Both the position numbers and the translations under genes were made by a program. Source: Oscillospiraceae bacterium (GTDB lineage Bacteria > Bacillota > Clostridia > Oscillospirales > Oscillospiraceae). From it: a stretch of 49,023 nt of DNA. Below, piece by piece: positions 1-7,688 of this stretch. The DNA is taken from assembly GCA_015068025.1 (NCBI GenBank), contig SVLH01000012.1:1-49023 (forward strand), written 5' to 3'. A model generated the notes under the pieces. The model saw nothing but the letters and a program-made list of their open reading frames with translations, ran no database searches and had not been told where the DNA came from. Within the stretch, counting starts at the first letter, position 1, and every line of letters begins with the position of its first letter.

Positions 1-191
1 CCAAGCGCGCCGATGGTCAGTTCGTTAAGGCCGGCAACATTCTGGTTCGCCAGCGCGGCACTCACATCCATCCCGGTGTGAACGTCGGCATCGGCACTGA
101 CGACACCCTGTTCGCCACCGCAGACGGTGTTCTGCGCTTTGAGCGTCTGGGCAAGGATCGTAAGCAGGCTTCTGTTTACGTCGCTGAGTAA
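1..191 (+). CDS. rpmA: 50S ribosomal protein L27, 3' part
   Basis: This is the C-terminal part of ribosomal protein L27 of the large subunit; its 5' end lies outside the window. The reading frame starting at base 3 gives about 62 residues with the L27 signatures [19 protein letters not shown] and DGVLRFE, ending in KQASVYVAE and TAA. The next gene is obgE in the same direction, the usual rplU-rpmA-obgE arrangement, but a strong terminator separates them, so obgE may also have its own start of transcription or depend on readthrough. The identification is firm despite the truncation. Confidence 0.96.
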   Translation, partial: KRADGQFVKAGNILVRQRGTHIHPGVNVGIGTDDTLFATADGVLRFERLGKDRKQASVYVAE

Positions 192-202
192 TTCGCCTTT
201 GG

Positions 203-236
203 AGAGCCCCGAACATAATTGTTCGGGGCTCTTTTT
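203..236 (+). terminator. Intrinsic terminator after rpmA
   Basis: A perfect 12-bp stem (AGAGCCCCGAAC / GTTCGGGGCTCT) with a 6-base loop is followed by five T residues. It sits 11 bases after the rpmA stop codon. Confidence 0.93.
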
Positions 237-328
237 CCGAAAAAACGGCTCGCTCCGAGGGCGCAGAGCCCTGCGCTTTGGGATCGATCCGTTTTGACCC
301 ATCCTGTGACCCAAGGAGGTATCCTTTT

Positions 329-1612
329 ATGGCAACGACCTTTATCGACAAGGCACGCATCACTGTCAAAGCCGGCAACGGCGGCAACGGCGCGGTGTCT
401 TTCCACCGGGAAAAATATGTAGCTGCCGGCGGCCCCGACGGCGGCGACGGCGGCAAGGGCGGCTCCATCATCCTACAGGTGGACGACCACATGTCCACCC
501 TGATGGACTTCCGCTACAAGCGCAAGTACGCCGCCCAGAGCGGCGCGGACGGCTCCGGCGCCCGCAAATTCGGCAAGGACGGCGAGGATCTGGTCATCCG
601 CGTGCCCATGGGCACGCTGGTGCGCGATGCCGAGACCGGCGAGATCATCAAGGATATGAGCGACAAGGAGCCCTTCGTTCTCTGCCGCGGCGGCCGCGGT
701 GGCTGGGGCAACCAGCATTTTGCCACCCCCACCCGCCAGGTGCCCCGCTTCGCCAAGGCCGGGTCTCCCGGTGAGAGCCACGACGTCATTCTGGAACTGA
801 AGCTGCTGGCCGATGTGGGTCTGGTGGGATTCCCCAATGTGGGCAAGTCCACCCTGCTCTCCGTTGTGTCCAGAGCCCAGCCCAAGATCGCAAACTACCA
901 CTTCACCACCCTGTTCCCCAATCTGGGTGTGGTGTGGGTGGCGGACGGCGTCAGCTTCGTGATGGCGGACATCCCCGGCATCATCGAGGGTGCCAGCGAA
1001 GGCGCGGGCTTAGGCCATGACTTCCTGCGGCACATCGACCGCTGCCGCTTGCTGGTGCACGTGGTGGACGTTTCCGGCAGTGAAGGCCGCGATCCCATCG
1101 TCGATTTTGACACCATCAACGCCGAGCTGAAGCAGTACAGTCCCGAGCTTGCCACCCGTCCCCAGATCGTGGCCGCCAACAAGGTGGACATCATGGAGGA
1201 TCCCGAGCAGCTGGAGAAGCTGCGCGCCCACGTGGAAGCGCTGGGCTATCCCCTGTTTGAGATCTCCGCGGCCGCCCATCAGGGCACCCGGGAGCTGGTG
1301 GGCAAGGTGGCGGAGCAGCTCTCCGCCCTGCCTCCCATCACGGTGTATGAGCCGGAGTATGTGCCCCGTCCCCCCGTGGTCGATACCTCTGCCCCTCTGG
1401 ACATTCAGCGGGACGACGACGGCATGTGGATCATCGAAGGCCGCTGGCTGCAGCAGCTCATGGCCAACGTCAATTTCTCCGACTACGAAAGCCGGATGTG
1501 GTTCGACCGGCAGCTGCGGGAGGCCGGTGTCTACCAGCAGTTGGAAGACCTGGGCATCCAGGACGGCGACAACGTCTCCTTCGAAGGCTGGGAATTTGAA
1601 TATCAGCGTTAA
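329..1612 (+). CDS. obgE: GTPase Obg (CgtA)
   Basis: Obg is an essential GTPase that binds the 50S subunit and links ribosome assembly to the stringent response. The 427-residue product has the glycine-rich Obg fold at residues 1-158 (GNGGNGAVSFHREK, GGDGGKGG), a G domain with P-loop GFPNVGKST at 167-175, the switch DIPGIIEGAS and the NKVD base-specificity motif, and a C-terminal OCT domain from about residue 345. The ATG at 329 is chosen because AAGGAGGT lies 9 bases upstream; an upstream in-frame extension from 278 would start inside the intergenic region without a ribosome binding site. It follows rpmA as in most Firmicutes. Confidence 0.97.
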   Translation: MATTFIDKARITVKAGNGGNGAVSFHREKYVAAGGPDGGDGGKGGSIILQVDDHMSTLMDFRYKRKYAAQSGADGSGARKFGKDGEDLVIRVPMGTLVRDAETGEIIKDMSDKEPFVLCRGGRGGWGNQHFATPTRQVPRFAKAGSPGESHDVILELKLLADVGLVGFPNVGKSTLLSVVSRAQPKIANYHFTTLFPNLGVVWVADGVSFVMADIPGIIEGASEGAGLGHDFLRHIDRCRLLVHVVDVSGSEGRDPIVDFDTINAELKQYSPELATRPQIVAANKVDIMEDPEQLEKLRAHVEALGYPLFEISAAAHQGTRELVGKVAEQLSALPPITVYEPEYVPRPPVVDTSAPLDIQRDDDGMWIIEGRWLQQLMANVNFSDYESRMWFDRQLREAGVYQQLEDLGIQDGDNVSFEGWEFEYQR

Positions 1613-1616
1613 GTAT

Positions 1617-1645
1617 ACCGGCGGGCAAATGCCCGCCGGTTTTTC
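1617..1645 (+). terminator. Intrinsic terminator after obgE
   Basis: Perfect 10-bp stem ACCGGCGGGC / GCCCGCCGGT, loop AAAT, then TTTTT-like run. It closes the obgE transcript 5 bases after the stop. Confidence 0.93.
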
Positions 1646-1749
1646 TCTGCGCGATAAATTCAGGCAGCTTTTGCAAGGTGATTTTTGCACAAACTTTTTT
1701 CTTTTTAGTGGAAATCTTTATTTACATAGCCAAATATTCTGTTTCTCTC

Positions 1750-1778
1750 TTGACGAGCGAGAAAAAATGCCGTAAACT
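1750..1778 (+). promoter_or_regulatory. Sigma-A-like promoter for the trpB T-box transcript
   Basis: TTGACG and TAAACT are separated by 17 bases. The predicted start near 1785 falls just before the T-box stem I. The -10 matches consensus at four of six positions, so this is a good but not certain call. Confidence 0.6.
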
Positions 1779-1784
1779 TGCGCC

Positions 1785-2088
1785 AAGTTCACAGAACCAA
1801 AACCGAAGATGCAGACGAGTACGCAAAACGGGATTCTCACAGAGAGCCGCCGATGGTGGGATGGCGGCAGAAATACCTTTGCCGAATGGACTGCGGAGGG
1901 CGGACTGAACGAAGCGGCAGCTTTCAGTAAGTACCGACGGGCTTTCCCCCGTTACCAGGGAAAGGCGTGTGTTGGCACGTCAATAAGCGGGCGCATTTGC
2001 GTCAATTTGGGTGGCACCGCAGAAGTTTTCAGACTTTTGTCCCAAAGGAACCATGAACTGGGTCCTTGAGGGACGAAGGTCTTTTTTA
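1785..2088 (+). ncRNA. T-box leader, tryptophan specifier
   Basis: This leader senses uncharged tRNA and lets transcription continue into the downstream trpB-like gene. Visible parts: GACGAGTACG at 1815-1824 as the stem I 5' side, the AGAGAG-type distal stem I element at 1841-1868, the specifier context GAA-TGG-ACT with TGG (Trp) at 1887-1889, and the T-box GGGTGGCACCGC at 2009-2020. TTGGG (2007-2011) can pair with CCCAA (2041-2045) for the antiterminator; its bulge TGGC fits the GCCA end of tRNA-Trp. The competing terminator pairs AGACTTTTGTCCC (2031-2043) with GGGACGAAGGTCT (2069-2081), followed by a T run. Specifier, discriminator match and downstream gene agree. Confidence 0.95.
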
Positions 2089-2133
2089 TTCCCTTCATCC
2101 TTTACCGACCCACAGCTAGAAAGGATCAGCATC

Positions 2134-3510
2134 ATGAAACAAGAAACGAACATCCCCTACAAAATCTACCTGTCTGAAAACGAGATGCCCCGGAACTGGT
2201 ACAATGTCCGCGCAGACATGAAGGAAAAACCCGCCCCTCTTCTGGATCCCACCACAGGCGCCCCCATGGGCTTCGATGACCTGAAGGCCGTATTCTGCGA
2301 TGAACTGGTTCGGCAGGAGCTGGACAACGACACGCGGGAGATCCCCATCCCGCAGGCCATCCGTGATTTCTACAAAATGTACCGCCCCTCCCCTCTGGTT
2401 CGCGCTTACTGTCTGGAAGAAGCCCTGCAAACACCGGCAAAGATCTATTACAAATTTGAGGGCAACAATACTTCCGGCTCCCACAAGCTGAACTCCGCTA
2501 TCGCGCAGGCCTACTATGCCAAACAGCAGGGGCTGACCGGTGTTACCACAGAAACCGGCGCCGGCCAGTGGGGCACAGCCCTCTCCATGGCCTGCGCCTA
2601 TCTGGGGCTGGACTGCAAGGTATATATGGTCAAATGCTCCTACGAGCAAAAGCCCTTCCGCCGGGAAGTCATGCGCACCTACGGCGCTTCTGTGACACCT
2701 TCCCCCTCCATGGATACCGTCGTCGGCCGCAAAATTTTGGCCGAACATCCCGGCACTGCCGGTTCTCTGGGCTGCGCGATCTCCGAAGCCGTGGAAGCTG
2801 CATCCTCCGATCCCGGTTACCGTTATGTGCTGGGCAGCGTGCTGAATCAGGTGATGCTGCACCAGAGCATCATCGGTCTGGAGGCCAAGGCGGCGCTGGA
2901 CAAATACGGCATCACGCCGGATATCATCATCGGCTGCGCCGGCGGCGGCAGTAACCTCGGCGGTCTGATCGCTCCCTTCATGGGCGAAAAGCTGCGGGGT
3001 GAGCGGGATTACCGCATCATTGCCGTGGAGCCTGCCTCCTGCCCCAGTTTCACCCGCGGCAGATTTGCCTATGACTTCTGCGACACCGGAATGGTCTGCC
3101 CCCTGGCCAAGATGTATACGCTGGGCAGCAGCTTCATCCCCTCCACCAGCCACTCCGGCGGCCTGCGATATCACGGTATGAACAGTGTACTCTCCCAGCT
3201 ATACCACGACGGCTATATGGAAGCCATCTCCGTGGAGCAAACAAAAGTCTTTGAAGCGGCGGAATATTTTGCCCGGACAGAAGGCATCCTGCCTGCTCCG
3301 GAATCCAGCCATGCCATTCGGGCTGCCATTGACGAAGCCATGCACTGCAAGGAAACCGGCGAAGGAAAAACCATCGTCTTTGGCCTCACCGGCACCGGCT
3401 ATTTCGACATGGCCGCCTACGAAAAGTTCCATAACGGGGAAATGCACGATTTCATCCCCAGCGACGAGGAGCTGGAAAAAAGTTTTGCGCGTCTCCCCAA
3501 CCTCCCCTGA
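2134..3510 (+). CDS. trpB: Tryptophan synthase beta chain, TrpB2 type
   Basis: This PLP enzyme condenses indole with serine to make tryptophan. The 458-residue length and the N-terminal segment RNWYNVRADM are typical of the TrpB2 subfamily rather than canonical TrpB (about 400 residues). The PLP lysine is K118 in GSHKLNSA; the phosphate-binding loop GCAGGGSNLGG is also present. The ATG at 2134 follows GAAAGGA at a suitable distance and lies 46 bases beyond the T-box terminator. No trpA or other trp genes are next to it, which fits TrpB2 acting alone on free indole (family knowledge plus inference). A Trp T-box controls it, so it should be made when tryptophan is scarce. Confidence 0.95.
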   Translation: MKQETNIPYKIYLSENEMPRNWYNVRADMKEKPAPLLDPTTGAPMGFDDLKAVFCDELVRQELDNDTREIPIPQAIRDFYKMYRPSPLVRAYCLEEALQTPAKIYYKFEGNNTSGSHKLNSAIAQAYYAKQQGLTGVTTETGAGQWGTALSMACAYLGLDCKVYMVKCSYEQKPFRREVMRTYGASVTPSPSMDTVVGRKILAEHPGTAGSLGCAISEAVEAASSDPGYRYVLGSVLNQVMLHQSIIGLEAKAALDKYGITPDIIIGCAGGGSNLGGLIAPFMGEKLRGERDYRIIAVEPASCPSFTRGRFAYDFCDTGMVCPLAKMYTLGSSFIPSTSHSGGLRYHGMNSVLSQLYHDGYMEAISVEQTKVFEAAEYFARTEGILPAPESSHAIRAAIDEAMHCKETGEGKTIVFGLTGTGYFDMAAYEKFHNGEMHDFIPSDEELEKSFARLPNLP

Positions 3511-3517
3511 TACAAAA

Positions 3518-3549
3518 GCCCCCTGCGGATCACCGCAGGGGGTCTTTTA
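3518..3549 (+). terminator. Intrinsic terminator after trpB
   Basis: Ten-bp perfect GC-rich stem CCCCCTGCGG / CCGCAGGGGG with a 3-base loop, then TCTTTTA. It is 9 bases after the trpB stop. Confidence 0.9.
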
Positions 3550-3555
3550 TCGGTT

Positions 3556-3719
3556 TCAGATATCCACTCCGGGCACAGGCTTGATCGCGCCTTTGTGAGA
3601 ACCATTTTGCATCCAGTCCGCGATCTCCTCCAGTGCTTCCTCCCGCACGCAGTCGCCGCCAGACGCTGCGCGCATTTTTCCGCAAAGCCCGTTTTGGACT
3701 GATAGGCGATCGCCTTCAT
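3556..3719 (-). pseudogene. Remnant of a flavodoxin-like gene
   Basis: The ATG at 3719 overlaps the stop of the DUF2974 gene (ATGA), so it was probably translationally coupled. The first 20 or so codons read MKAIAYQSKTGF..., the usual start of a flavodoxin fold (beta strand then the FMN phosphate loop SKTG). After about codon 21 the reading frame must shift by one base to continue into a plausible ending (REEALEEIADWMQNG... to a stop at 3556). The total is only about 55 codons against roughly 150 for a flavodoxin domain, so an internal deletion plus frameshift is the simplest reading. It could also be noise in an intergenic region. Confidence 0.45.
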
Positions 3720-4873
3720 TGCTCTTCTTTTCTCTTTCTGCGTTGCTTCCGCTTTTCGCTCTCCTGCTGCAATTCCTCACTTAAAATCTTCAAATTGCTG
3801 CGGAACAGGAGCTTGATGGCATACAGCAAGGCATCGCGGGTCTCCTTCTCCATGTCTTTCATGGCCTTGACCCTGGCGCCCGCGCCCTTGAGGCCTTCCT
3901 CTTTCAGATCTGTCAGGGTCTTGGCGCCGGAGGCTTCCAGCACGGCAAAGAGACCATCCACAAATTTTTCACGCTGCTTCATGGGCATGCTCTGCACCCA
4001 TTCTTTCAGCACCAGATCATTGATGCGCCCTTGACGGGTCACGCCCCGCAGACGCACAAAGCCGCTGCCCAGTACTTCCCAGGAGAAGCCGTCATGCTGC
4101 AGCAGCCCCTGCTGGTTGCTGTCAACCACCACATACTCCTCCTCGTGCTGCAAAAGCATCCCCACCACCGAAGATTTCGGCACGATGGTGGTAATGCGGT
4201 CGGCGAGGCGCTGACGCTGGGGCAGGAGCGACAGATCCTCGTAGAAGCCCGGCCCGTCGTTGGACCAGACACGCTCGATGCGCCGCTGAACCATGGCCGG
4301 ACAATACACCGCGGCATAAATCGCCAGATTTCCGCCCTTGGAGTGTCCGCCCAGTCGAAGCCGCCTTCTGGGATACTGCCGCGCCACGGCGCGCACATAG
4401 TCCACCGCCAGCCTTTGAGATGGGATCTCCGGCAGAAACGCCATGTGAAAGTCCTCTTTCCAGCCGGTCAGGGTGTCATCTGTGCCGCGGAAGGACAGAT
4501 ACAGCGCGCCGTCTCCCGTTTCCACGGTCAGCGCCGCAAACTGTTCTGCCTGTACAGCATCTAATCTGTCTGTAAAGCAGCTCAACTTTACATCTCGAAA
4601 CCGAGGAGAAATCGCCATCTTCCGCAGCATCTCCGGGATTTCCGCCGGGACAAGAACGCCCATATCGATCTTCTCCCCTGCCGGGTGCAGGGCAAAAAAG
4701 GCCTCTGCCGCCTGCCGCAGCGTCACACTGCCGCCCTCGCCGATTCCGGGGACGATGCCCCGGAAATCCACGAAGGAAAGCTCCGCCAGAAGCAAATTAT
4801 CCACTTCGTTGAACGGCGATTGCCGCATCGTCAGATCACCGCGCCACGCCAGATAGTCCAGGAGATTCGCCAT
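3716..4873 (-). CDS. DUF2974 (Mbeg1-like) alpha/beta hydrolase
   Basis: The 385-residue product matches the DUF2974 / Mbeg1-like family of lipase-fold proteins. The nucleophile elbow GGHSKGGN places the serine at residue 178, and SFRGTDD near residue 127 is a second lipase-class-3-like motif. There is no signal peptide, so a cytosolic location is likely. The substrate is unknown. The C-terminus ends in a Lys/Arg-rich tail (EKRKQRRKRKEEQ). The ATG at 4873 has GAAAGAGGGG just upstream and a sigma-A promoter at 4904-4932. A flavodoxin-like remnant overlaps its stop codon. Confidence 0.85.
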   Translation of the reverse strand: MANLLDYLAWRGDLTMRQSPFNEVDNLLLAELSFVDFRGIVPGIGEGGSVTLRQAAEAFFALHPAGEKIDMGVLVPAEIPEMLRKMAISPRFRDVKLSCFTDRLDAVQAEQFAALTVETGDGALYLSFRGTDDTLTGWKEDFHMAFLPEIPSQRLAVDYVRAVARQYPRRRLRLGGHSKGGNLAIYAAVYCPAMVQRRIERVWSNDGPGFYEDLSLLPQRQRLADRITTIVPKSSVVGMLLQHEEEYVVVDSNQQGLLQHDGFSWEVLGSGFVRLRGVTRQGRINDLVLKEWVQSMPMKQREKFVDGLFAVLEASGAKTLTDLKEEGLKGAGARVKAMKDMEKETRDALLYAIKLLFRSNLKILSEELQQESEKRKQRRKRKEEQ

Positions 4874-4903
4874 AGTTTTCCCCTCTTTCCGTTTCTATGC
4901 AGT

Positions 4904-4932
4904 ATTATATGCCAGTTTTCTCACACCCGCAA
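4904..4932 (-). promoter_or_regulatory. Promoter of the DUF2974 gene
   Basis: Read on the minus strand, TTGCGG and a perfect TATAAT are separated by 17 bases, about 30 bases upstream of the start codon. Confidence 0.65.
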
Positions 4933-4992
4933 GTGGTCTATTCGCCGCCATCGCCTCATACGATGGAACATCACGACCGCGAGGTGTACAAC

Positions 4993-5601
4993 ATGACAAC
5001 TGTAAAACGCAACGAAGTACTGTTGGAGGGGACTGCGGTGGCTGCGCCGGATTGGTCGCACCGCAATCACGATACGGATTTTTATCGCCTGCTGCTCCGC
5101 ATCCCCCGCCTGTCCGGCACACCGGATCTGCTGCCAGTTCTGCTGCCGGAGGCGCTGCTTCCCTCCGCAAGGCTGGAGGGCATCCTTCGCATCCGGGGGC
5201 AGCTGCGCTCCTTTAACAACCGCAGCGGCGTTGGGAACAAGCTGGTGCTGACCGTATACGCCCGGGAAATCCTGCCCGCTCTGGACGAACCCTGCAACCA
5301 GATCACTCTGTCCGGCACCATCTGCAAGCCGCCTGTTTTCCGCCGCACACCTCTCGGCAGGAGCATCTGCGATCTCATGCTGGCCGTCCCCCGCCACTAC
5401 GGGCGAACCGACTATCTGCCTGTCATTGCGTGGGGGCAGCTGGCGGTGCAGGCCGGGGCGCTGCAGGTGGGCGAGCCCCTTGCGCTGGAGGGGCGCATTC
5501 AAAGCCGTACATATCACAAGCAGACGGAGACCGGCACGGAGACCCGCACCGCCTACGAGGTATCCATGATGCATCTTCTGGAGCCGGAATGGGCGGAGTG
5601 A
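4993..5601 (+). CDS. Tandem OB-fold single-stranded DNA-binding-like protein
   Basis: The 202-residue product resembles SSB proteins but holds two consecutive OB-fold-like segments. The first runs from about residue 8 (NEVLLEGTAV) to 95, the second from about 97 (NQITLSGTICKPPVFRRTPLG) to the end. The second has the classic SSB pattern of strand 1, a TPLGR turn, CDLMLAV and WGQLA. It lacks the acidic C-terminal tip (DDDIPF) of replicative SSB, so it is probably an accessory member. ATG 4993 is preferred because GAGGTG lies 6 bases upstream and the family's first strand starts soon after; a longer frame reaches 4897. It stands alone between convergent and divergent neighbours. Confidence 0.75.
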   Translation: MTTVKRNEVLLEGTAVAAPDWSHRNHDTDFYRLLLRIPRLSGTPDLLPVLLPEALLPSARLEGILRIRGQLRSFNNRSGVGNKLVLTVYAREILPALDEPCNQITLSGTICKPPVFRRTPLGRSICDLMLAVPRHYGRTDYLPVIAWGQLAVQAGALQVGEPLALEGRIQSRTYHKQTETGTETRTAYEVSMMHLLEPEWAE

Positions 5602-5605
5602 CCAT

Positions 5606-5643
5606 AAAAAAACAGGCCGTGAAATGTTTCTTTCACGGCCTGT
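5606..5643 (-). terminator. Terminator of the NUDIX operon, bidirectional
   Basis: A 13-bp perfect stem (ACAGGCCGTGAAA / TTTCACGGCCTGT). On the minus strand it is followed by seven T residues; on the plus strand it could also serve the SSB-like gene. Confidence 0.88.
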
Positions 5644-5646
5644 TGC

Positions 5647-6171
5647 TTATTTGTTAGGGAAACCAAAGGTGCGGTGCATATCAAAAAGAAACCGCAGAAA
5701 GCTTTCGGGGTAGCCTACGAATTGCCCGGCGGCCTCCATAGTCAGCACATCATCCAAGGACGCCCAGCGCACCTCGCTGACTTCAGTTTCCTGCAGGTGC
5801 AAGGAAGATACCTTTACATCTCTGACCACAAGAAAGAAGTCATCGAAGCCGCCGTTGAAGTTCACAGTAACAGAGGGGCGCACACCGGTCAGATCCAGCG
5901 CATACCCCAGTTCCTCCAGACACTCCCGCTCTGCGGCCTGTCGGACGGTTTCTCCGGCATCCACGGCACCACCGACGGACAAGTCCCATCGATCCGGCCA
6001 GACGCGTTTCTCCGGTGACCGCCGCTGGATCAGCAGGCGGCCCGCTTCATCGAAGATGGCCACATGGACAACGGCGCGGTATTCCCCCTCGCCCTTTTTG
6101 GCGTGGCGCTCCGCCGTCCGCCCCAGCGGGATTCGGTTTTCATCATACAGATCCACCAGTTCCATACTCAC
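5647..6171 (-). CDS. NUDIX hydrolase
   Basis: This is a 174-residue NUDIX enzyme that hydrolyses a nucleoside diphosphate linked to another moiety; the exact substrate cannot be read from the sequence. The NUDIX box is complete at residues 68-89: G68, E74, R82, E83, E86, E87 and G89. The N-terminal part (ELVDLYDENRIPLG) and the position of the box resemble isopentenyl-diphosphate-isomerase-like NUDIX proteins. Its ATG overlaps the stop of the DUF6472 gene by four bases, so the two are translationally coupled, and the operon starts with the cysteine-desulfurase-like gene. Confidence 0.88.
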   Translation of the reverse strand: MSMELVDLYDENRIPLGRTAERHAKKGEGEYRAVVHVAIFDEAGRLLIQRRSPEKRVWPDRWDLSVGGAVDAGETVRQAAERECLEELGYALDLTGVRPSVTVNFNGGFDDFFLVVRDVKVSSLHLQETEVSEVRWASLDDVLTMEAAGQFVGYPESFLRFLFDMHRTFGFPNK

Positions 6172-6350
6172 TGCCTCCGTGCCGTTCGGTAGTCGTCGCC
6201 CCGCCGATAGAAGGGGCAGGCGTTGTTGGCGCTGCGTAAAAACCGTTCCATCTCGTCCTCATCCAGATCCATGGTACAGAAGTACGCATCCACCTCGTCA
6301 TCGTAATCGTAATGGACACATTCTTCGCAATTCGCTGCCATGTCATTCAC
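6168..6350 (-). CDS. DUF6472 small cysteine-rich protein
   Basis: A 60-residue acidic protein with four cysteines: C8 and C11 in CEEC, C25 in FCTMDLDEDEMERF, and C45 in ACPFYRRGDDY. The spacing and the DLDEDEMERF segment match the DUF6472 family of Clostridia, which has no known function. Four conserved cysteines suggest metal binding (inference). It lies 14 bases after the cysteine-desulfurase-like gene and overlaps the NUDIX gene by four bases. Confidence 0.8.
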   Translation of the reverse strand: MNDMAANCEECVHYDYDDEVDAYFCTMDLDEDEMERFLRSANNACPFYRRGDDYRTARRQ

Positions 6351-6364
6351 CTCGTTATTTTTGT

Positions 6365-7507
6365 TCAGCGCGCTTCCTCCGCCAGAATCCGGACAGCCTC
6401 TGCCGCCGCGTCGGTCTCCGCCTCCGTATTGAAGCAGGACCAGGAAAAGCGCACCGCGCCTTGCTCCGTGGTGCCCAGCGCCCGGTGCAGACGGGGCGCG
6501 CAGTGGGCGCCGGGTCGGGTGGCGATGCCGAATCGCTCCGCCAGTTCGTCGGACACCGCACCGGAATCCAGTTCTCCGATATTCAGCGCCGTGATGGCGG
6601 CGCGCGCGTTGGTTTCATGATCCCCATAGACTGTCACGTTGGGGATCTCCCGCACCGCCTCATAGAAGCGGCGCTCCAGCGCCGTCTCGTGGGCACGGAT
6701 GGCATCCAGCCCCCGCTGTTCGATATAATCCAGCGCTGCGCCCAGTCCTGCGATGCCGTGGCCGTTCAGCGTACCGGCCTCCAGACGGGTGGGGTATTCT
6801 GCAGGCTGCGCTTCCAATGCGCTCTGCACGCCGGTGCCGCCCACGGCAAAGGGGCGGATCTCCACGTCCTCGCCCACGCACAATCCGCCGGTTCCCTGGG
6901 GGCCCAGCAGGCTCTTGTGTCCGGTAAAGCAGACCACGTCAATGTGCTGCTCTTTCATGCTGATGGGAAACACGCCCGCCGTCTGGGACGCGTCCAGAAT
7001 GAACAGCAGTCCGTGCCGGCGGCAGAAGTCGCCCACCCATTGGATGTCCACCAGATCGCCTGTCAGGTTGGAGGCATGGGTGCAGACCACAGCACGGGTC
7101 TCGGGACAAAGCAGTTTTGCAAAGGCCGTATCATCCAGCCGCCCCGTGCGGTCAGCCGGCACGAAATCCACCGCCCCGCCCTGTTCGCGCAGACGATACA
7201 GCGGGCGCAGGACGGAATTATGCTCCAGATCCGTGGAGATCACATGATCCCCCGCACCCAGCAGTCCGGCAATGGCGATGTTCAGCGCCATGGTGGAATT
7301 GGGCGTAAAAACCACCCGCTCCGCGCTGGGGGCGCCAAACAGATCTGCCAGTTTCTGCCGCACATCAAACACCGTTCTGGCGGCGGAGAGCGCATCGTCA
7401 TGGACACCCCGGCCGCAGTTGCCGTAGGACGTCAGCGCCGCGGTCATGGCCTCCGCCACGCCGGGCGGCTTCATCCGGCTGGTGGCGGCATTGTCCAGAT
7501 AGATCAT
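6365..7507 (-). CDS. Aminotransferase class V, cysteine desulfurase-like
   Basis: A 380-residue fold-type I PLP enzyme of the cysteine desulfurase family that is distinct from housekeeping IscS/SufS. The start MIYLDNAATS is diagnostic. K198 in TGHKS is the PLP lysine, H96 lies in TDLEHNSVL, and C336 in PGAHCAPRLH is the candidate sulfur-accepting cysteine. ATG 7507 follows AAGGGGGAG at the right distance; a 43-codon in-frame extension upstream is basic and runs through the promoter, so it was rejected. No iscU, sufB or tRNA thiolation gene is adjacent, so the acceptor is unknown. It heads an operon with the DUF6472 and NUDIX genes. Confidence 0.87.
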   Translation of the reverse strand: MIYLDNAATSRMKPPGVAEAMTAALTSYGNCGRGVHDDALSAARTVFDVRQKLADLFGAPSAERVVFTPNSTMALNIAIAGLLGAGDHVISTDLEHNSVLRPLYRLREQGGAVDFVPADRTGRLDDTAFAKLLCPETRAVVCTHASNLTGDLVDIQWVGDFCRRHGLLFILDASQTAGVFPISMKEQHIDVVCFTGHKSLLGPQGTGGLCVGEDVEIRPFAVGGTGVQSALEAQPAEYPTRLEAGTLNGHGIAGLGAALDYIEQRGLDAIRAHETALERRFYEAVREIPNVTVYGDHETNARAAITALNIGELDSGAVSDELAERFGIATRPGAHCAPRLHRALGTTEQGAVRFSWSCFNTEAETDAAAEAVRILAEEAR

Positions 7508-7537
7508 CCGCGCTCCCCCTTTCCCGTTTTTTCTTTT

Positions 7538-7566
7538 ATTGTACCGCCCGGCACAGCGGAACACAA
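7538..7566 (-). promoter_or_regulatory. Promoter of the desulfurase-like operon
   Basis: On the minus strand TTGTGT and TACAAT are 17 bases apart, about 30 bases before ATG 7507. It diverges from the lysA promoter. Confidence 0.6.
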
Positions 7567-7616
7567 GGGGATCTTTCTGCTTCCCGCGGCGGTCTCGCCT
7601 TTTCTCCCCAAATTTC

Positions 7617-7646
7617 TTGACAGAATGGGGTAACACCTCTTAAAAT
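7617..7646 (+). promoter_or_regulatory. lysA promoter
   Basis: Perfect TTGACA and TAAAAT with an 18-base spacer (17 if the -10 is read one base earlier). It gives a leader of about 35 bases before lysA. Confidence 0.7.
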
Positions 7647-7688
7647 AGTATGCAGCTTTTCATTCTGCAAGGATTCGAGGTTACACCT

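Noticed and set aside
7507-7636. N-terminal extension of the cysteine-desulfurase-like protein
   Set aside because: The extra 43 codons run through the promoter at 7538-7566, are highly basic and have no ribosome binding site, whereas MIYLDNAAT is the normal family start.
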